From UBA4416 sp036676295 (GTDB taxonomy: Bacteria > Bacteroidota > Bacteroidia > B-17B0 > Aurantibacillaceae), in the NCBI GenBank assembly GCA_036676295.1, contig JAKFDE010000027.1, positions 248,001 to 312,000 of the forward strand: DNA of 64,000 nucleotides, read 5' to 3'. How positions within the stretch are numbered: position 1 is the first letter of the stretch; the number at the start of each line of letters is the position of its first letter. Position numbers and translations under genes: made by a program. The notes beneath the pieces are model-generated. The model searched no databases. It was not told the DNA's origin and worked only from the letters and a program-made list of their open reading frames with translations. Below are positions 7,887-16,584 of the stretch, in pieces.

Positions 7887-8984
7887 ATGAAATCATCAAT
7901 AATCAATAATCATGTTGAGAAAAATATTCAGCAATTGAATGAATACAAATATTTTTTTGACAACAACAATGACCTTTGCGGAATTGCAAATAAGGAAGGT
8001 TATTTTGAAACCATCAATATTAACTTTACTGATACATTGGGCTATACCGAAAAAGAATTTTGTCAAATTCCATTCATTCAATTAGTACATCCTGATGATA
8101 TTGAATCAACACTGATCGAATACGATAAACTAAAAGCAGGTGCATTGATCATTAATTTTGTAAATCGTTACCGAAAAAAAGACGGCGACTATTTATACCT
8201 CGATTGGAATGCCACCCCTAACCCTGCAACTGAAAAACTTTATTGTGTTGCCCGTGATATAACTGAGCGCAAAAAACAACAAGAACAACTTCAAACTGTG
8301 AATAAAGAATTAGAAGCTTTTTCTTATTCTGTATCACACGATCTAAGAGCCCCTTTGAGAGCTATTAATGGTTTTGCTAAAATCATTCAAGAAGATTATT
8401 CTTCTCTGTTGGACGAAGATGGCAAGAATTCTCTTAAAATGATCATGGAGAATTCAAAAAAAATGGGGGCACTTATAGATGACCTCTTAGAGTTTTCGAG
8501 ATTGGGTAGAATAAATATTAGCACATCTGAAGTAAACATGACCGAGCTTTTTCATGAAGCAAGAGTGGAACAATGCCACCAGGATAATGTTGAATTTAAG
8601 ATCGATGAACTTTTACCGGCTTACGGCTCCAAAACATTGATCAAACAAATATGGCTTAATTTAATTTCAAATGCCATAAAATATTCAAAACATCAGTCAA
8701 AAATAAAAATTGAGATCAGCTCCTATAAGAAAGATAATTTTATTGTTTATTATATAAAAGATAATGGGGTTGGATTTGATATGCGATACTATAATAAACT
8801 TTTTGGAGTTTTTCAGCGATTACATTCCTATGAAGAATTTGAAGGAACAGGCATTGGTCTGGCTATTGTTCAAAGGATAGTCAATCATCATAAGGGAACT
8901 GTTTGGGCCGAATCTAAGTTAAATGAAGGAGCCTGTTTTTATTTTAGCCTGCCGGCTGTACCAAAAAATTTAGTTACTATTTAA
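7887..8984 (+). CDS. PAS-domain sensor histidine kinase
   Basis: 365 residues and no membrane segment, so a cytoplasmic sensor. A PAS/PAC domain covers about residues 20-128 (LVHPDD and VARDITERKK are typical), followed by a HisKA domain with the H-box SYSVSHDLRAPLRAI and phospho-acceptor His151. The ATPase domain has the N box IWLNLISNAIKYS, G1 KDNGVGFD and G2 GTGIGLAIV. The SVSHDLRAPLRAI form is the one seen in phytochrome-like kinases. It starts a run of four same-strand genes that encode receivers and a phosphatase. A 22-bp operator array lies upstream. Confidence 0.9.
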   Translation: MKSSIINNHVEKNIQQLNEYKYFFDNNNDLCGIANKEGYFETININFTDTLGYTEKEFCQIPFIQLVHPDDIESTLIEYDKLKAGALIINFVNRYRKKDGDYLYLDWNATPNPATEKLYCVARDITERKKQQEQLQTVNKELEAFSYSVSHDLRAPLRAINGFAKIIQEDYSSLLDEDGKNSLKMIMENSKKMGALIDDLLEFSRLGRINISTSEVNMTELFHEARVEQCHQDNVEFKIDELLPAYGSKTLIKQIWLNLISNAIKYSKHQSKIKIEISSYKKDNFIVYYIKDNGVGFDMRYYNKLFGVFQRLHSYEEFEGTGIGLAIVQRIVNHHKGTVWAESKLNEGACFYFSLPAVPKNLVTI

Positions 8985-9000
8985 TCTATAAATCACTAAG

Positions 9001-9444
9001 ATGAAATACAATGGCGTTGAAATTTTATTTGTTGAAGATAGCATATCCGATGCAACTCTTACTATTCGTGCGCTTATCAAAAGCGGACTTACTAATAAAT
9101 TGCATCATGTAAAAAATGGAGCCGACGCACTTGATTTTATATATTGTAAAGGAGAATATATCTTAAGAAATATCAAAGAACATCCTAAAATGATATTACT
9201 TGATCTTAAAATGCCAAAAGTATCGGGCATAGAAGTACTGGCAAAAATAAAATCCGATCCTGAAACTAAGAGCATCCCTGTTGTAATCCTCACTTCTTCT
9301 AAAGAAGACCCTGATATCAAACAATGCTATGCCCTTGGTGCAAATAGCTATATCGTAAAACCGGTAGAGAGTGATAATTTTTTTCAAGCAATGAAGGAAC
9401 TTGGTTTTTATTGGACGATTTTTAATCAACCTCCACAACAATGA
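9001..9444 (+). CDS. Single-domain response regulator, Rcp1-like
   Basis: 147 residues made up of one receiver. The acidic pocket is in FVEDSISD, the phospho-acceptor is Asp68 in ILLDLKMP, the Thr is in VVILTSS and the Lys in YIVKPVES. The YCKGEY insertion between helix 2 and strand 3 is characteristic of the Rcp1 group that partners phytochrome-like kinases. It lies 16 bp after the kinase gene and overlaps the next gene by four bases (ATGA). The expected role is to shuttle phosphate from the PAS kinase to another module. No output domain is present. Confidence 0.9.
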   Translation: MKYNGVEILFVEDSISDATLTIRALIKSGLTNKLHHVKNGADALDFIYCKGEYILRNIKEHPKMILLDLKMPKVSGIEVLAKIKSDPETKSIPVVILTSSKEDPDIKQCYALGANSYIVKPVESDNFFQAMKELGFYWTIFNQPPQQ

Positions 9445-10604
9445 GTACTGCACTTAAAATATTATTGGTAGAAGATTCTGAATCAGATGCTGCTTTACTT
9501 ATCAGACATCTTAAAAGAGAAAACATTAATTTCACTCACACCAGAGTATGGAACAGAACTGATTATACAACCGAATTAAAAGAAAATACACCAGATCTAA
9601 TCATTGCTGACCAGGCACTCCCACAGTTTAGTGGTATGGAAGCATTTCGTATCATAAAAAGTGAAGACATCAACATTCCTTTTATTTTAGTTACAGGTTC
9701 TGTATCCGAAAAACTATTAACTGAATTTTCTAAAGAAGGGATAGACGACTATATTTTAAAGGGAAATCTCTTACGACTAGCTACTGCAATTGAAAATGCA
9801 GTCAGCAAGAAAAGAATCTCACAATTACATCATCAATTAGAAATTGCTTATCTGGATATTAAAAACAGTATTAATTATGCAAAAATAATTCAGGAAGCAA
9901 TGCTACCGGAAGAGTCAGATCTGAATGATACTTTTCCAGGATCTTTTATATTTTTTAAACCAAAAGACACGTTAAGCGGTGATTTTTACTGGTTAAAAAA
10001 AGATGAAAATATATTTTCGATTGCAGTTGCCGATTGTACCGGTCATGGTGTACCCGGAGCCCTCCTTTCTATGATGGGCTTTAATATTTTGTATCAGATT
10101 TTTTCAACAAAAAAAGCATTACAACCATCTGAAGTGTTAGCAAAATTAAATCATCAGGTACGAAGAATTTTAAAACATGGTGACACGACACTTAATGTTG
10201 GAATGGATATCGCTTTATGTGCCATTGATATAAAAAACAAAACTATGATGTACTCGGGGGCTAATCGTCCTTTATTTATTCAAAGAGAAAAAGAACTGAT
10301 AGAGTTTAAGCCAAACAAAATATCTATTGGAGAAATGGATAATAGCCAGATCTTTTTTACAAACCATTCTATTTCTTTAAAAACAAACGATAGAGTTTTT
10401 CTTTTTTCAGATGGATACGCAGACCAGTTCTCTGAAAAAATAGATAAAAAAATAACTATGAAACGACTAAAAGAAATACTGATTCAAACCTCCGGTTTAT
10501 CTTTCAAAAAACAAAAGGAATTTATAGTGGATTTTTTTGAAAGCTGGAAAGGTAACAGCGAACAGGTAGATGATGTATTATTAATATGTATTCAAATAGC
10601 ATAA
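9441..10604 (+). CDS. Receiver-SpoIIE (PP2C-type) phosphatase response regulator
   Basis: 387 residues. The N-terminal receiver (about 5-125) has Asp57 in IIADQALP and Lys in YILKGN. A helical linker (about 130-165) joins it to a SpoIIE/PP2C phosphatase domain (about 175-385). Metal-binding Asp residues lie in VADCTGHGVPGA, GMDIALC, LFSDGYADQF and QVDDVLL. The architecture resembles RsbU/RssB-like regulators in which phosphorylation of the receiver controls dephosphorylation of a Ser/Thr-phosphoprotein. The target is not obvious here; no anti-anti-sigma gene is adjacent. Translational overlap with the genes before and after suggests tight coupling. Confidence 0.9.
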   Translation: MSTALKILLVEDSESDAALLIRHLKRENINFTHTRVWNRTDYTTELKENTPDLIIADQALPQFSGMEAFRIIKSEDINIPFILVTGSVSEKLLTEFSKEGIDDYILKGNLLRLATAIENAVSKKRISQLHHQLEIAYLDIKNSINYAKIIQEAMLPEESDLNDTFPGSFIFFKPKDTLSGDFYWLKKDENIFSIAVADCTGHGVPGALLSMMGFNILYQIFSTKKALQPSEVLAKLNHQVRRILKHGDTTLNVGMDIALCAIDIKNKTMMYSGANRPLFIQREKELIEFKPNKISIGEMDNSQIFFTNHSISLKTNDRVFLFSDGYADQFSEKIDKKITMKRLKEILIQTSGLSFKKQKEFIVDFFESWKGNSEQVDDVLLICIQIA

Positions 10605-10606
10605 TT

Positions 10607-11242
10607 ATGAGTGATCTGGTGAAAATATTAATACTTGAAGATAACAAAAGTGATGTGGCACTGCTGAAACGTGAATTAAAACTATCCAAATTAGAACTAA
10701 TTACTGAAGTAGTTGATAACCGTACTGCATTCGAAAACTCCCTCGATCAATTTTGTCCGGATATTATATTATCTGATTACTCCCTACCCTCTTTTGACGG
10801 AGTTACTGCTTTTAAACTAAAGCAAACATTAGCACCGGATATACCTTTTATCATTGTGTCGGGAACTATTGGTGAAGAAAGTGCTGTAGAGCTCATTAAA
10901 AGTGGGATATCTGATTATGTGATAAAGGATAAGCTATTCACCTTAATTCCAAAAATGATACGTACCCTAAAGGATACGGAAAACATGAAAGCCAAAAAAA
11001 TTGTTGATGAAAAAATTAAAATACAACATCAAAAACTTTTTGAAATAGCTTTTCTTCAATCGCATCAGGTGCGAGTTCCTGTTGCACAAATACTAGGTTT
11101 ATACAGTTTGTTTAAGTTTGATGATCCTTCGGATCCGAGTAACAAAGAGATATTTTCTATGTTAAAAACAGCTGTTGAATCATTGGATAAGATCATTCAC
11201 GATATTACAGAGAAAACGGAAGAAATCAAAAATATGGAATAA
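10607..11242 (+). CDS. Receiver fused to a histidine-acceptor (DHp) domain, no ATPase domain
   Basis: 211 residues. I chose the ATG at 10607, two bases after the previous stop; a start at 10586 would overlap it. The receiver (about 5-122) has Asp57 in ILSDYSLP and Lys in YVIKDK. A helix leads into a HisKA-like dimerisation helix with SHQVRVPVAQILGL, putative phospho-acceptor His153, and a second helix (about 175-205). The protein then ends: there is no N, G1 or G2 box, so it cannot bind ATP in the usual way. The acidic residue that normally follows the His is replaced by Gln. The likely role is phosphotransfer inside a relay; this is inference. Confidence 0.85.
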   Translation: MSDLVKILILEDNKSDVALLKRELKLSKLELITEVVDNRTAFENSLDQFCPDIILSDYSLPSFDGVTAFKLKQTLAPDIPFIIVSGTIGEESAVELIKSGISDYVIKDKLFTLIPKMIRTLKDTENMKAKKIVDEKIKIQHQKLFEIAFLQSHQVRVPVAQILGLYSLFKFDDPSDPSNKEIFSMLKTAVESLDKIIHDITEKTEEIKNME

Positions 11243-11295
11243 GTACTATTATAATATAATGTAGGCAACAAAAAAGTTCGTGGTCTAACAAAATA

Positions 11296-11628
11296 TTATT
11301 TAAAGCCTTTCATTTTTATGATTTTTTTGGAAATAAATTTAGATAATTCTCTGGTAAGTTTGTCTAACGAAAGTGCAGAATCTCTCATAAATCCCATCAA
11401 TTTTTTGGCATCTTTAGGCGATTTTTCGTTGGATCTAAATAAACCTGAAATTCCTAAAATATGAGCAACGGGTTGTCGCACTTTATGTGAGATCATAAAG
11501 ATCATTTCTTCCAGCCAGGTAATATATTCTGTTGAATGTCCTTTCGATCTTATTAATTCTTTGTTAACACCAACCAATTCAGCAGCCAGTTTAACTTGTT
11601 CATTTGTTTCAATAATTGGAGCCTTCAT
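11296..11628 (-). CDS. Stand-alone histidine-acceptor (DHp-only) protein
   Basis: 110 residues with the ATG at 11628 (MKAPIIETNE). A longer frame to 11736 adds a Cys/Ile-rich stretch that looks like intergenic DNA. After a helical lead (about 10-40) comes MISHKVRQPVAHILGI with putative phospho-acceptor His48, then a second helix (FMRDSALSLDKLTRELSKFI) as in a HisKA hairpin, then a basic tail. There is no ATPase domain. It closely parallels the C-terminal part of the convergent receiver-DHp gene: both have SH.VR.PVA.ILG followed by a hairpin return helix. It may act as an HPt-like phosphotransfer protein or a dimerisation decoy. Confidence 0.75.
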   Translation of the reverse strand: MKAPIIETNEQVKLAAELVGVNKELIRSKGHSTEYITWLEEMIFMISHKVRQPVAHILGISGLFRSNEKSPKDAKKLMGFMRDSALSLDKLTRELSKFISKKIIKMKGFK

Positions 11629-11800
11629 GATATTAAATATTAGTTGATAAATTAATTGTATACCAAAATTACACTCATAAATATGTATTAGGCTTACAAA
11701 ATTCAAGATGAATATTGCAAAATTCTCACATTTCATTCATGGGAATAGATTTTGTACAACCATATATATGTAACCGGCTAAACGATTTTATTCATTGAGC

Positions 11801-11831
11801 TTTGTAAATGGTTAATAAACTTTTAGCTTTG
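11801..11831 (+). promoter_or_regulatory. Bacteroidota-type promoter for the M24 peptidase gene
   Basis: TTTG at 11801-11804, exactly 19 bases, then TAGCTTTG at 11824-11831. This matches the phylum consensus TTTG-N19-TAnnTTTG. Transcription would begin near 11838, giving a short leader before the ATG at 11855. Confidence 0.75.
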
Positions 11832-11854
11832 AAGAGTTTTACATACACGAAAAA

Positions 11855-12532
11855 ATGACTGAAGAGATAAAACAATTAATAGCCGCTGAAAAAAAAGCGG
11901 TTCATCTATTCAAAACAATAGAAGATCGTAATCTTATTGTGGAAGGTAAAACTGAAAAGCAATTGAATACTGAAATTTTTAATTTAGCCTTTGAATTATT
12001 CGGGATCAAAAAATTTTGGCACAAACGAATTGTCAGAGCCGGAAAAAACACTTTATTGCCTTACAAAGAAAATCCTCCTGATCTGACTTTACAAAAAGAT
12101 GATATTGTGTTTTTTGATTTTGGTCCTGTATTTGAAGAATGGGAAGCCGACTTTGGCAGAACTTATGTGTTAGGAACCAATGCCACAAAATTAAAACTAC
12201 AACGAGATGTAGAATTAGCCTGGCAAGAAGGGAAAGCCTATTATGACAAAAACAGATCTGATTTAACCGGTGCCGATTTTTATAACTACACCAAACAATT
12301 AGCAACAAAATATGGTTGGGAATATGGCAATAATCATTGCGGGCATCTGATCGGTAACTTTCCGCATGAGATCATTGTTGGAGAAGAAATCATCAATTAC
12401 ATCCATCCTGAAAACGTACAGTTAATGAGTGAGAAAGACAAACATGGTAACGAACGATATTGGATCTATGAAATTCATTTTATTGACCACAAAAAGAAAA
12501 TTGGCGGATTCTATGAACAATTAGTTTCATGA
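11855..12532 (+). CDS. M24-family metallopeptidase (Xaa-Pro aminopeptidase-like)
   Basis: 225 residues forming a single pita-bread domain without the N-terminal domain of classical prolidases. Probable metal ligands are the Asp in FFDFGP, the Asp in EADFGRTY, the His in CGHLIGNFPHE, the Glu in IYEIHF and the Glu in GGFYEQL. The substrate is likely a small peptide, but this minimal group is poorly characterised. A good promoter lies just upstream, and the gene is convergent with the TPR-SpoIIE gene with only a short gap. Confidence 0.85.
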   Translation: MTEEIKQLIAAEKKAVHLFKTIEDRNLIVEGKTEKQLNTEIFNLAFELFGIKKFWHKRIVRAGKNTLLPYKENPPDLTLQKDDIVFFDFGPVFEEWEADFGRTYVLGTNATKLKLQRDVELAWQEGKAYYDKNRSDLTGADFYNYTKQLATKYGWEYGNNHCGHLIGNFPHEIIVGEEIINYIHPENVQLMSEKDKHGNERYWIYEIHFIDHKKKIGGFYEQLVS

Positions 12533-12546
12533 TAAATGTAACACGC

Positions 12547-14853
12547 CTACACAATTCTAATCCCTACTACCGAGATATCATCTACCTGTTCTAAATCACC
12601 TCTCCAACTTTCGAATAATAACTCCAATTTGATTTTCTGTTCAGACATTGTGAGTTCACTTATACTATAAAGAAATTCTGAAAGGTTTTTACGCATTATT
12701 TTTTTTCCTTTTGGTCCGCCAAATTGATCAGCAAGACCATCCGTCATTAAATAAAATAGTGTACCCGATCTGTAGTCTATCTGATGAGAAGTAAATGGCA
12801 AAGGATTATCCATTTTACTAATAGATTGTTTATCTGCTTTAATTTCGGTTAACTCTGACAGATCAGGATTTTTAAATAATAAAGAATTGTTGGCTCCACT
12901 CCATTGTATTATTTTTTTATGTTTATCAATGCATAATAAAGAAATATCCATGCCATCTTTTATTTCCTCATCACCTTTAGCAAACGTTTCCAAAACAAGT
13001 TCTCTGGTTTTGTTTAAAATAGCCGCAGGATCCTTTAACCCAAACTCTTTAACACTTCTATTAAGGGCATTGGAACACACAACAGAAACCATCGCGCCCG
13101 GAACTCCATGACCGGTACTATCTGCCGAAGCAATAAATATTATTCCATCTACCAATTCCATCCAATAAAAATCTCCGGCCACAATATCTTTAGGTTTATA
13201 AAACACAAAATTATCAGGCAGATTTTCATTGATATATTCCTGAGGAGGAAGAATGGCGTTTTGCAATCGTTTGGCGTAAGCAATGCTATCTAAAATTTCT
13301 TTTTGCTTTACTTCAACCAATTGTTTTTGGTATTGCGTTTCAACCTCTTTAATTTCAATTAATTTTTTTTGCTTTTTTGTAACCTGAAAACGATTCAAAA
13401 TAAACAAAGCAAAAATGACCGCCAGACCTAACCCGGCATACAACACAAATCGTTGTATTTTTTCGTGTTTTAATTGCACTGCCACCAGCTTTTTTTCTTC
13501 TGAAATTTTCACACTATCAGCAGTCACTTTTTTATCATACTCATATTGAAATTGTTTTTGAATGCTCATTTTTTTGAGCTGTAAATTATTAACGCTATCT
13601 CGCATGAGCATAAACAACTCATTCATTTGCAAAGCCTCTTTAAATTTATTTTGATGTTTATAAACTCCCCACAACAGCTTAGCCGCAGTTTTAATAGACT
13701 CTACATTTCCTATTTGGCGAGATATTTCAAGACTCTTTTCTCCATTTTTTTGGGCCGAGGTGTAATCGCCTTTTAAATAATAAATATTCCCAATATTATT
13801 TAATGTAAACGTAATTCCTTTTTTATTTCCTATTTCTTCAAAAATAGCATATGCTTTATTGTAATATTCTAACGCACTATCATATTGTTTTTGATTTTGT
13901 AATAAGAAACCAATGTTATTTAAACCGCCGGCAATACCAAGTTTATAATCTAATTCTTTTTCTAATTTTAAACTTTGCTTATAGTAGCTGAATGCTTTGG
14001 CCGTATCGCCTTTCATATCGTAAATATCTGCCAGGTTATTAACCATTATAGCAATACCAAACGCATCATGAATTTCTTTTCTAAGAGCTAAACTTTTTTC
14101 AAAATAACTTAAAGCTTTATCTAATTCTCCCTGATTTTTCAAAAGCAGTCCGATATTATTCAATGAGTTTGCTATGCCATCTTTATCCTTGAGCTGTTCC
14201 CTTATTTTTAAACCTTGGTGGTAGTATTCTAAGGCCTTTGGAATATCGCCCTCTCCATCATAGATAGAACCAATATTAGTGAGAGTAGAACTCATGGTAT
14301 TTTTATCACCGATCTGTTCTTGTATTTTCAGGCTTCTTTTAAAATAATTTAATGCCATTTTAGGATCACCTGTGTTGGTATAAACAAAGCCGATATTATT
14401 TAACGAAATAGCAATACCTTCAAGATCGTTTATTTCTTCTCTAATTTTAAAACTCTGTTGATAGTGTACCAAAGCGCTATCAAAATGTCCGGCATTACCT
14501 TCATTATAACCAACATTATTTAAAGCATCGGCCAAATATTTTTTATAAAACTTAGTTTGAGATGACGTTAAAGAACCTTTTAATTTTTGCTCGCTAAGAC
14601 TTTTTAATTGCTGGTTATACTTTTGCCACTCTCCTTCATCAGCATTTTCTGATAATTGACTTAAAATTTTACAACGAACCGTATCGTTTTTAACGTTTTT
14701 GAGTGCAAGTATTAAAGAATCTATGTTCTGAGAATAGGATAGATTATATGAAATAATGAAGACACACATTATTAAACTTAATGTGTAACGCTGTACGCTT
14801 AACCTATTTTTTATGTAATTAAACACTATCTCAAATATAAAATAATTAAGCAT
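12547..14853 (-). CDS. TPR-domain, membrane-anchored SpoIIE phosphatase sensor
   Basis: About 768 residues. The N-terminus contains a hydrophobic export signal (SLIMCVFIISYNLSYSQ), though the exact start is uncertain. A tetratricopeptide array covers about residues 110-410, with 40-residue repeats built on NNIG..Y...GD...AL.YY..SL.I.....D. A transmembrane helix (FVLYAGLGLAVIFALFIL) follows near 465-485, then a coiled coil and a C-terminal SpoIIE/PP2C domain with SADSTGHGVPGAMVS, GMDISLLC, LMTDGLADQFGG and QVDDISVVG. The TPR part would be periplasmic and sense a protein or peptide; the phosphatase is cytoplasmic. The domain order is common in Bacteroidota, but the targets are unknown. Confidence 0.88.
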   Translation of the reverse strand: MLNYFIFEIVFNYIKNRLSVQRYTLSLIMCVFIISYNLSYSQNIDSLILALKNVKNDTVRCKILSQLSENADEGEWQKYNQQLKSLSEQKLKGSLTSSQTKFYKKYLADALNNVGYNEGNAGHFDSALVHYQQSFKIREEINDLEGIAISLNNIGFVYTNTGDPKMALNYFKRSLKIQEQIGDKNTMSSTLTNIGSIYDGEGDIPKALEYYHQGLKIREQLKDKDGIANSLNNIGLLLKNQGELDKALSYFEKSLALRKEIHDAFGIAIMVNNLADIYDMKGDTAKAFSYYKQSLKLEKELDYKLGIAGGLNNIGFLLQNQKQYDSALEYYNKAYAIFEEIGNKKGITFTLNNIGNIYYLKGDYTSAQKNGEKSLEISRQIGNVESIKTAAKLLWGVYKHQNKFKEALQMNELFMLMRDSVNNLQLKKMSIQKQFQYEYDKKVTADSVKISEEKKLVAVQLKHEKIQRFVLYAGLGLAVIFALFILNRFQVTKKQKKLIEIKEVETQYQKQLVEVKQKEILDSIAYAKRLQNAILPPQEYINENLPDNFVFYKPKDIVAGDFYWMELVDGIIFIASADSTGHGVPGAMVSVVCSNALNRSVKEFGLKDPAAILNKTRELVLETFAKGDEEIKDGMDISLLCIDKHKKIIQWSGANNSLLFKNPDLSELTEIKADKQSISKMDNPLPFTSHQIDYRSGTLFYLMTDGLADQFGGPKGKKIMRKNLSEFLYSISELTMSEQKIKLELLFESWRGDLEQVDDISVVGIRIV

Positions 14854-14862
14854 TTATGCATA

Positions 14863-14901
14863 ATAAAAAAAGCCCTCATATGTATTACATATAAGGGCTT
14901 A
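14863..14901 (-). terminator. Rho-independent terminator of the thiolase gene
   Basis: AAGCCCT and AGGGCTT with an inner ATGT/ACAT pairing form a long hairpin; on the minus strand it is followed by a run of T. It separates the thiolase gene from the TPR-SpoIIE gene. Confidence 0.8.
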
Positions 14902-14918
14902 AAATATTGAATTGGATA

Positions 14919-16097
14919 TTACATGTTTTCGATAACAATTGCCGAAGCACCGCCACCACCGTTACAAATACCGGCTGCACCATACTTAGCATTGTTTTGT
15001 TTCAGTACATTGATCAACGTTACAATAACACGTGCACCACTGCATCCCAAAGGATGACCTAAAGAAACAGCACCGCCGTTAACGTTTACTTTAGACGGAT
15101 CTAAATTCATTAATTTCATGTTAGCTAAACCAACTACAGCAAATGCTTCGTTTAATTCATAATAACTAACATCGCTCATTTTTAAACCTGCTTTTTCAAC
15201 GGCTTTAGGCACGGCAATAGAAGGTGTAGTTGTAAACCACTCCGGTGCTTGTTCTGCATCCGCATAACCTTTGATTTTTGCTAAAGGCTTTAAACCTAAA
15301 GCGTCTGCTTTTTCTTTACTCATTAATACTAAAGCTGCTGCACCATCATTCATGGTAGATGCGTTAGCTGCAGTTACAGTACCGTCTTTTTGAAATACCG
15401 GTTTTAATCCAGGGATCTTTTCAAAATTTACTGATTTGTATTCTTCATCTTCTGTAAATAACACCGTTCCTTTTTTAGTAACTACTTCAACCGGAACGAT
15501 CTCTTCAGAAAATTTACCCGCTGCCCAAGCTGCTGCCGAACGTTTGTAAGATTCAATAGCAAAAGCATCCTGATCTTCGCGTGTAAATTTATATTCTTTA
15601 GCACATAGTTCAGCACAATTTCCCATTGGGTAATTATGATAAACATCTGTTAAACCATCTTTAGCTAAACCATCAATAACTTGTCCGTTACCGTATTTAG
15701 CACCCCAACGATTGTTCTCTAAATAAAATGGCACCTGACTCATGCTTTCCATACCACCTGCTACTACGATATCAGCATCGCCTAATAAAATAGCTTGTGC
15801 CGCTAATGAAATAGATTTCATACCGCTTGCACATACTTTGTTTACTGTAGTACAATTCACATTATCAGGTAAACCTGCAAACTTAGCTGCCTGGCGAGCC
15901 GGAGCCTGGCCAAGGTTAGCTTGCAATACAGAACCCATGAACACTTCGTTCACTAATTTTGGGTCCAATTTAATTTTGTCTAAAGCTCCTTTAATAGCGA
16001 TAGCACCTAATTTTGTAGCAGGGATTCCTGCTAACGTTCCACCAAAAGAACCCATTGGGGTTCTTACTGCAGAAACTATATAAACTTCTTTACTCAT
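14919..16097 (-). CDS. Acetyl-CoA C-acetyltransferase (thiolase)
   Basis: Condenses or cleaves acetoacetyl-CoA/acetyl-CoA. The 392-residue protein has the full thiolase signature set: active-site Cys in NKVCASGMKSI (about residue 89), NEAFAVV, His in SLGHPLGCSGAR and the second catalytic Cys in GICNGGGGAS. The length is normal for the family. No beta-oxidation or polyhydroxybutyrate genes are adjacent, and terminators and a 480-bp gap isolate it, so it seems to be a single-gene unit. Whether it works biosynthetically or in degradation cannot be decided from sequence. Confidence 0.93.
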   Translation of the reverse strand: MSKEVYIVSAVRTPMGSFGGTLAGIPATKLGAIAIKGALDKIKLDPKLVNEVFMGSVLQANLGQAPARQAAKFAGLPDNVNCTTVNKVCASGMKSISLAAQAILLGDADIVVAGGMESMSQVPFYLENNRWGAKYGNGQVIDGLAKDGLTDVYHNYPMGNCAELCAKEYKFTREDQDAFAIESYKRSAAAWAAGKFSEEIVPVEVVTKKGTVLFTEDEEYKSVNFEKIPGLKPVFQKDGTVTAANASTMNDGAAALVLMSKEKADALGLKPLAKIKGYADAEQAPEWFTTTPSIAVPKAVEKAGLKMSDVSYYELNEAFAVVGLANMKLMNLDPSKVNVNGGAVSLGHPLGCSGARVIVTLINVLKQNNAKYGAAGICNGGGGASAIVIENM

Positions 16098-16127
16098 TTT
16101 TTGTTTGTTTAAGTTAATTTATCGCGC

Positions 16128-16135
16128 CAAATGTA
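16128..16135 (-). promoter_or_regulatory. Candidate -7 element TACATTTG for the thiolase gene
   Basis: On the minus strand TACATTTG fits TAnnTTTG and lies about 30 bp upstream of the thiolase ATG. No convincing TTTG is found at the 19-base spacing. Confidence 0.45.
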
Positions 16136-16293
16136 AGGTTTAGATTGAATTTTATAGTGCCTTTCATCTATTTTTTTGCACCATTTTGCTAAGTAATTAA
16201 CATTTATCCATTTTACTAGAGTTAGCAGCAAAAAAATCTAAACAAAGTTAGGTGAATCTATATTTAAATGCATTAATCTAGATTAATAAAAAA

Positions 16294-16424
16294 TTAAACC
16301 ACATAGGCACATAGATTCTAAGGATTCATAGATAAGCTTTGCTTATTACACAAAGCATGTCTATGTTTGAAACAAAGTTTTCTATCTACCTTTTTCGCTT
16401 TTGTCTATGTCTCTACGTGGTTAA
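16294..16424. repeat. Imperfect 130-bp inverted-repeat element in a gene-free region
   Basis: The 487 bp between 16098 and 16584 hold no convincing gene. Within it, a left end TTAAACCACATAGGCACATAG faces a right end CTATGTCTCTACGTGGTTAA; the two are near reverse complements. The interior has a perfect hairpin ATAAGC-TTT-GCTTAT (16332-16346) and several CATAGA/TCTATG words. This layout is typical of short dispersed intergenic elements in this phylum. No transposase gene is present, so it would be non-autonomous if mobile. Confidence 0.5.
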
Positions 16425-16553
16425 ATGTTTTAAATTTTTGGTTACTAGCAATTCTGAAGTAACACTCACCGACACCTATTGCCACTCGCCGAATTTGTCT
16501 TATTTTTAGTAAAATATAACAACCGTTTTACAATTAAACTATTAGTAAAATAA

Positions 16554-16561
16554 TACCTTTG
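16554..16561 (+). promoter_or_regulatory. Candidate -7 element TACCTTTG for the metallophosphoesterase gene
   Basis: TACCTTTG matches TAnnTTTG and lies 23 bp before the ATG at 16585. No TTTG is seen 19 bases upstream, so the assignment is tentative. Confidence 0.4.
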
Positions 16562-16584
16562 AAACTGAATTATAAAAAAAGATA

